From the NCBI GenBank assembly GCA_031002005.1, contig JARYHS010006964.1, forward strand, positions 5,146,001 to 5,210,000: a DNA stretch of 64,000 bases. The letters are read 5' to 3'. The stretch's first letter is position 1. Every line of letters begins with the position of its first letter. Both the position numbers and the translations under genes were made by a program. Below the pieces are notes generated by a model, which saw nothing but the letters and a program-made list of their open reading frames with translations, had not been told where the DNA came from and made no database searches. Shown piece by piece: positions 59,193 to 64,000 of the stretch. The DNA comes from Vandiemenella viatica (Eukaryota > Arthropoda > Insecta > Orthoptera > Morabidae).

Positions 59193-59199
59193 TTTTTTA

Positions 59200-59570
59200 A
59201 ATATTGCCTGTGGTCACATGATATCAGCAAACGTCATAATCTTACAACACGTCATGTACAAACAGTGACTTACGACACTGCTGTCATTTAGTTTCAGTGT
59301 TTAAATTTTCATGGATTACAATGAGTAAACTCGTACATTTCGCATGTGCATTTTGTGGGTGTCGGGAGAGGATTACAGTGCTGAAGATAGCAATATTTTC
59401 TGTCAGGAAGTTACTGTAGTCTTTTAACAAACACGTGTCACTAAACTCTGCGACGAGAAGTAATACAGAAAATTGAAATTTTGTAGCCGCAGACTGTGAT
59501 TTTCCACTACTATTTTTCTTTTATTTCTTCTATGTGTTAGAAAAGTATTTTAAACCAAATAAATGATTAA
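59200..59570. other. No recognisable gene
   Basis: A flank of the mariner relic with no motif. Confidence 0.4.
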
Positions 59571-59575
59571 TTACA

Positions 59576-59665
59576 ACTAGCGGTCTGTTAATTCGGTGGT
59601 AAAGCCGCTTGCTCTCAACGTTCATGGCCTGGTTTGAAATCGTAGTGCCGCCAGCAATTTTTATG
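59576..59665 (+). repeat. Possible tRNA-derived SINE head
   Basis: TTCGGTGGTAAAGCCGCTTG (59593-59612) resembles an A box and GGTTTGAAATCG (59631-59642) a B box. There is no clear acceptor stem or A tail. Confidence 0.4.
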
Positions 59666-59984
59666 ATTTTTGTGTGCATTGAATTCTCACTGGATTATGC
59701 TCTCCATCACTATTAAAATTAATTAAACAATAAATAAAAAACATTACTTCTTGCTACCTAGTGAGAGCAAGAGCGTTGCCATGATTAGCTTCAAGGTAGT
59801 TCAAAAACATGTAAATTTATTAAAAATACTTGTTGAAAAAGGTTTTACTTGAAAAGAAGTAATTAAGCACTCATTTAACATATTTAAACACTAGTCTGTC
59901 AGTCCTGGATAAATTTTGAGAATATTTTTTTTAACATTAAAAGTGGGAATATTTATTCTCATATACCCTATAGTTTTCGCTCTA

Positions 59985-60062
59985 CTACTTGAGGGACGGA
60001 TTCAGATTGGGGCAAGTGCCACCACTCCCTCACCCCTTTGCTCCATCCTGTATACACTCAAG
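59985..60062. mobile_element. hAT-like MITE remnant
   Basis: GAGGGACGGATTCAGATTGG and GGCAAGTGCCACCACTCCCT are typical of worn hAT-like ends. No target duplication was found. Confidence 0.4.
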
Positions 60063-60075
60063 AGTGGGAATAAAA

Positions 60076-60690
60076 TGTTATCTTACCTACACATTGTTGT
60101 CAATGTGTTTAATTACCTGTATGCGATACAGTAATATTCGCTTAATTCCAGTGTCCATCTCACTAACAACATAACAAGTAGGTCTACCTCAAACCACCAG
60201 TGGGTTGGTGACGAAAAGAAAACTAATAACAGACACGTTACTTCACAAGAAACGAAAATTTTCATCCTTTAAAATTACATTTTAGTAATTTAGTAATTTT
60301 TATTGCAATTTACCTTTGATTTCAGTAGTAACTGTAATACATGCTTCCTTATTTTAATCACAAAATTCTATTATATTCTTTACATAGCTAGAACTAAATA
60401 TTCATTTTTCGAAATAATTGTAGGACATGACAGGAACAAAGTGTTCCGAAATTATAAAAATCAACTTCGCTGCGTATACGTTACTCTAAGCAACTACTTT
60501 AATTCTACTGCTTCACAGTCACCAACTCTCACCTCCCCCCCCCCCCTCAATATTAAGTGGAGGTTAAATGAAACTCCTTCTGATACTTCGACTCTAATCG
60601 GATCCTTAAGTGATTCGCCGTGGTGACTCATGTGTGATTTAACCGTAACAGAACTGATGGTAACAAAATTGTATCAATGTCATTATTTTA
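60076..60690. repeat. Unclassified dispersed repeat, copy B left block
   Basis: Matches copy A from 4800 to about 5845. A 12-base poly-C (60535-60546) replaces other sequence here. The block stops where the LINE begins. Confidence 0.75.
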
Positions 60691-60714
60691 TAATATTTTA
60701 ATATTTAATGTTTA

Positions 60715-62850
60715 TAATATTTACTGAAGTGCACGCTCGGGTGGCAATTTCCCTACACACCCATATTTCACCTTTTCTGCACCCACCTACATTTACCCTT
60801 TGCAAATTTTAACTTAAAATTCTTTCAACAATTTTGCATAAATTATTCATCATTTCTCTTGGTAACTTATTCAAGTCCCTGATACCCTAATCCTAATAAA
60901 GAGACTCTTTCTACTCCCTTGTGCTTGAAATAAAGTGCCAGCCTGTGGTCATGGAAAACTTTTCTCTTCCATTCATTATTTTTAATTCTTACACCAATAT
61001 CTTTCCATGCCTCATCACCAATATACGACTTGTACACTCCCATGACCCTCCTCACCCTCCTCCTTTCTTCCAACGAATCCCATTCGAGCTCTTTTATCAT
61101 ATCTGTTACTAAATGCATTCTGCCGTAATTACCAGAAACAAATCTAGCAGCCCCTTTATGTACCCTCTCCAATTCCTGTATTCAATATGCAACCGCTGGG
61201 TCCCAAAGCACACTACCATATATGGTCTGACCAATTTTTTGTAACCCAATTCTTTTACTTCTCTCGTACCTCCCCTCATCACTCTCTCCAACGAGTGAAA
61301 AATACTTAAACCTTTTCCTCCTACCTGATTAAAGCGTCCTGACCAGTTAAACTTGTTATAAAATCTCATTACAAGAAATTTAAATTTCAAGTCTTCCCCA
61401 AGCAATTCTTTCCCCATCATATAAACGTAATTAAACCTTTTTTTTATTTTGAGTATGTAATAAGCTGAAATTTCTTTTACATTTACATTCATCCCAGGTT
61501 TACCAACCAACTAGATATCCTGCCCAAATTACCCTGAAAATGTTTACAGTGGTCTACCGTTTTGATCCTTTTATATAGCATTATATCGTCTGCAAACAAT
61601 CTAATTTCTGATAGTAAACAATCAACACAATTATTCATTAGAATAATGAATAGTAATTGTCCTAATAGGCTACCCTGTAGAACTCCGATTTTTACTTCCA
61701 CTTCTTTCGATACTGCATTTTCTACCCTAACTTTCTGTTTTCTACCTTTCAAAACTTCTTATACCCAACAAATCACTTTCCCATTAACAACAATAGTTTT
61801 TACCTTATTTACTACCATTTTATGGCGCACTCTGTCAAAAGCCTTTGAAAGACCTAGTGTTACAGAATCAATTTGGCCTCCCTTGTCCATTTCATCTGAA
61901 ATATCTTGCATATATCCCACCAACTGAGATTCGCATAAATATCCTTGCATAAAAAAATGTTGCCTTTTTGAAAACAACTTACACTCCTCACATATATTTC
62001 TGATGTGGTTGCATATCGATATCTTCATTAATTTACATACCAATGATTGGTTTATAATTTTCGACTCTATTTCTCACCCTTCCATTATGTACTGGCACTA
62101 GTATCGCACTTTTCCAGTCCTGTGTTAAGCAGCAAGTATCCAGACTCAATTTAAATAATATTTCTAGATATGGAACAATGTCACACCCGGCTGCCTTCTG
62201 TAATAACATTATCCACACCAGCCCCTTTATGGTTTTCCAGCTTTCTTATTTCCTTCATGATATCTTCAGGATGAATGTCAAATTGTTTGGTCTGTTCATT
62301 TCTAATTGTGTTGTTAAGCTAGTCCTCCGTGTTAGACCCTCCCGTTTCTTATACATTGTCCCTAATGCTCTCACTAAATCAGTTACTTAAAATCTCTGCC
62401 TTTTTCAGAGCCTCAGTAACTCCTTCTTCATCCTTATCTATGGCTCTCAACACCATCCCTTCCCCTCCGTTTTCTAACATTGCCACAGAAATTTCTAGAT
62501 GCATCAGTCGATGGTCCTCCTGCACTGACAATACTCTTCATAAACCCATCTTTAGCTACCTTCTTAGCTATTATTAAGTCCTTGTTTATTTGTTTTAAAT
62601 ATTCCCTACTACCCTGTTGTTTCTTAACTCTGCTATGTTCTCCGCTTACAACCTCTTTAACCTCATCACCCCCTCTTATAGTACACAGGTTATCTACATC
62701 TCTTTAAATTCTGTTTTGTATTTTTTTTAAAAGTCTCCCCCCTTTCTTATTATCTCCTTGAACTCTTCCCACCTTGACTCTACTGTACTTGTACCTTCCT
62801 TCCATTTTTATTGCAAGAATTTCTAATGATATTAACAAACAACTGATGAA
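60715..62850 (-). pseudogene. LINE family B, 5'-truncated, inserted in the dispersed repeat
   Basis: Reading leftward, a pre-polymerase region runs about 62850-62220 (PEDIMKEI-like). Then come ILVPVHNGRVRNRVENYKPI near 62100-62040, LGLSKAFDRVRHKMV (about 61860-61815), GVLQGSLLGQLLFIILMNN near 61690-61630 and the catalytic IRLFADDIMLY near 61600. LERVMRGGTREVKELGYKKL lies near 61295-61235. The C-terminal HKGAARFVSGNYGRMHLVTD and ELEWDSLEERRRVRRVM lie near 61160-61040. The 3' terminus with GGGTGTGTAGGGAAATTGCC is at 60766-60747. Frameshifts and stops are scattered but it is the best family B copy here. Confidence 0.87.
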
Positions 62851-63740
62851 TTCTAGTTAATATAAGTTTTTAGGTATAATAGCACAGAAAATTTCTGAAA
62901 ATTCACGCCCTGGAAAAAGCAAAATTTTAATACTTACATATCAGGTGACAAGACAACAAAGAATACAACACTATTACATCGCTAATAGCGCTTTCACAGA
63001 TTCTCGTAACAATTACCATACTCTCATATGCCTGGAGGAATGAGATAGCCTCTCCGGGCCGCGATTAGTCATTCACCACCGAATGATCTTGAAATAGTAT
63101 CAAACCATACTAAAGCACTATAACAAAAACTATATCTCACTAACTGTTCTGAACATGAATACTCTCAATTTCCACATTGAAGATAGTTCTAACTATTGCG
63201 CGCAAACTACGAATTTTAATGTACACTTCACTATATCGAATATAACGATTAGTACTCATAAATTAAAGGTGATTACAAGAAATATATAGTAATAACTCGC
63301 GAATAATACAGTAAAACAAAAGGAAGTTGCTGTGTTTGTACTGACCCAAAGTTAGTGCATAATTCGTCTTTTTCTTAAATAAATAACACATATTTGAGAG
63401 CACATTGTAGTATTGTAACTATTAGTATAGATGACAAATATTAAATCAGTTCAAATATAGTATAAATTAATATTGTAATTAACTGACAGAATATTGCTGA
63501 TTCCTATAACAAATGCAAATATTGGTAATTCATCTGAATGTGTGTAGTGGCAGAGTTCACAGTACCTTCATTGTGCTGGCTCCCACGCTGTCTCGACAGT
63601 GACACTGCGAGACAGCGAGCAGGAAGGCGTCGCCACAGGATGTCCTCACCTGGCGTCCTGATAGCACAGCTAAATCGGAAACACTTTATTGCTTTCGTAA
63701 AAACTACGGCTTGCTGAAAAACATAGTAAATCGAAAGAAA
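62850..63740. repeat. Unclassified dispersed repeat, copy B right block
   Basis: Matches copy A from about 5940 to 6720 and completes it after the LINE. Anchors include GAGATAGCCTCT near 63045 (copy A 6082) and CTGTCTCGACAGTGACACTG near 63589. Confidence 0.75.
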
Positions 63741-63824
63741 ACACACTTCCAAACCAGTATGATGTTTAAAATTTTTTAGTATTGAGATATGATAGATGGA
63801 CAGGGTGATAATAAAATGTTCCAA

Positions 63825-64000
63825 AGATGTTAGGGAATTGGCTTACATAATTTTGGTCAGTCTATTCGTTGAATATGGTGGTGTAGTTTGGGACAGACTT
63901 TTTGGGTGTGCAAAGCAGAGCAGCTAGATTTGTTTGTGCAATTTATCGCAGAACTCAGTCAGCAATTGAAATGATAAAGGAGCTGAATTGGGAGTCGTTG
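63825..64000 (+). pseudogene. LINE family B fragment, cut by window end
   Basis: Broken frames read REL.YIILVSLFVEYGGVVW near 63830-63895, then an AARF-like and M.KELNW region to the end, matching 61240-61040 on the other strand. Confidence 0.65.

Overview
This is a gene-poor, AT-rich, repeat-dense stretch of eukaryotic nuclear DNA. Everything points to an insect. The window holds non-LTR retrotransposons of several families, tRNA-derived SINEs, Tigger/pogo, PIF/Harbinger, hAT and mariner DNA transposons, a Helitron, a C2H2 zinc-finger gene with introns, and a secreted leucine-rich-repeat protein exon. The SINE body and the TGTAGA-repeat LINE tail resemble repeats I associate with polyneopteran insects (orthopterans, stick insects and relatives). 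That placement is an inference from memory. Two runs of exactly 1000 N (24087-25086 and 51087-52086) are scaffold gaps.

Layout. 1-9.4 kb: decayed LINEs and copy A of an unclassified ~1.9 kb repeat (4800-6720). 9.4-17 kb: mostly featureless, with a hAT end, a tRNA-like repeat, a short ORF with a good signal peptide (13037-13204) and a SINE. 17-34 kb: a minus-strand C2H2 zinc-finger gene. Its last exon (17943-19176) carries ten intact fingers, and an upstream exon (33717-34260) carries finger-like units. The two exons are phase-compatible, so I propose they belong to one gene. The intervening ~14.5 kb holds a LINE split by a Tigger element, a Helitron (28767-32023) and a PIF/Harbinger element (32088-33224). 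It also holds a ~4 kb duplication that abuts a scaffold gap on both sides and is very probably an unmerged contig overlap. A decayed zinc-finger array lies downstream of the stop codon (about 17090-17720).

35-44 kb: LINE fragments with SINE insertions, a 1.39 kb hAT element, a small hAT-like MITE and a Jockey gag relic. 44-52 kb: a SWIM/YqaJ-type pseudogene, a nearly complete Jockey-type LINE on the minus strand (47391-50265) and the second gap. 52-64 kb: the 3' end of another LINE, a hAT MITE with clear target duplications, the first coding exon of a leucine-rich-repeat secreted or membrane protein (54661-54953, minus), a deleted mariner, and copy B of the 1.9 kb repeat, split by a 2.1 kb LINE.

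The well-supported host coding DNA is the zinc-finger gene and the LRR exon; the 13 kb ORF is tentative. Nearly everything else recognisable is mobile-element debris, much of it nested. I did not find a new gene system. The most informative observations are the assembly overlap, the split zinc-finger gene with its dead finger tail, the Harbinger relic with a MADF-type ORF, the Helitron boundaries, and three hammerhead-like motifs.
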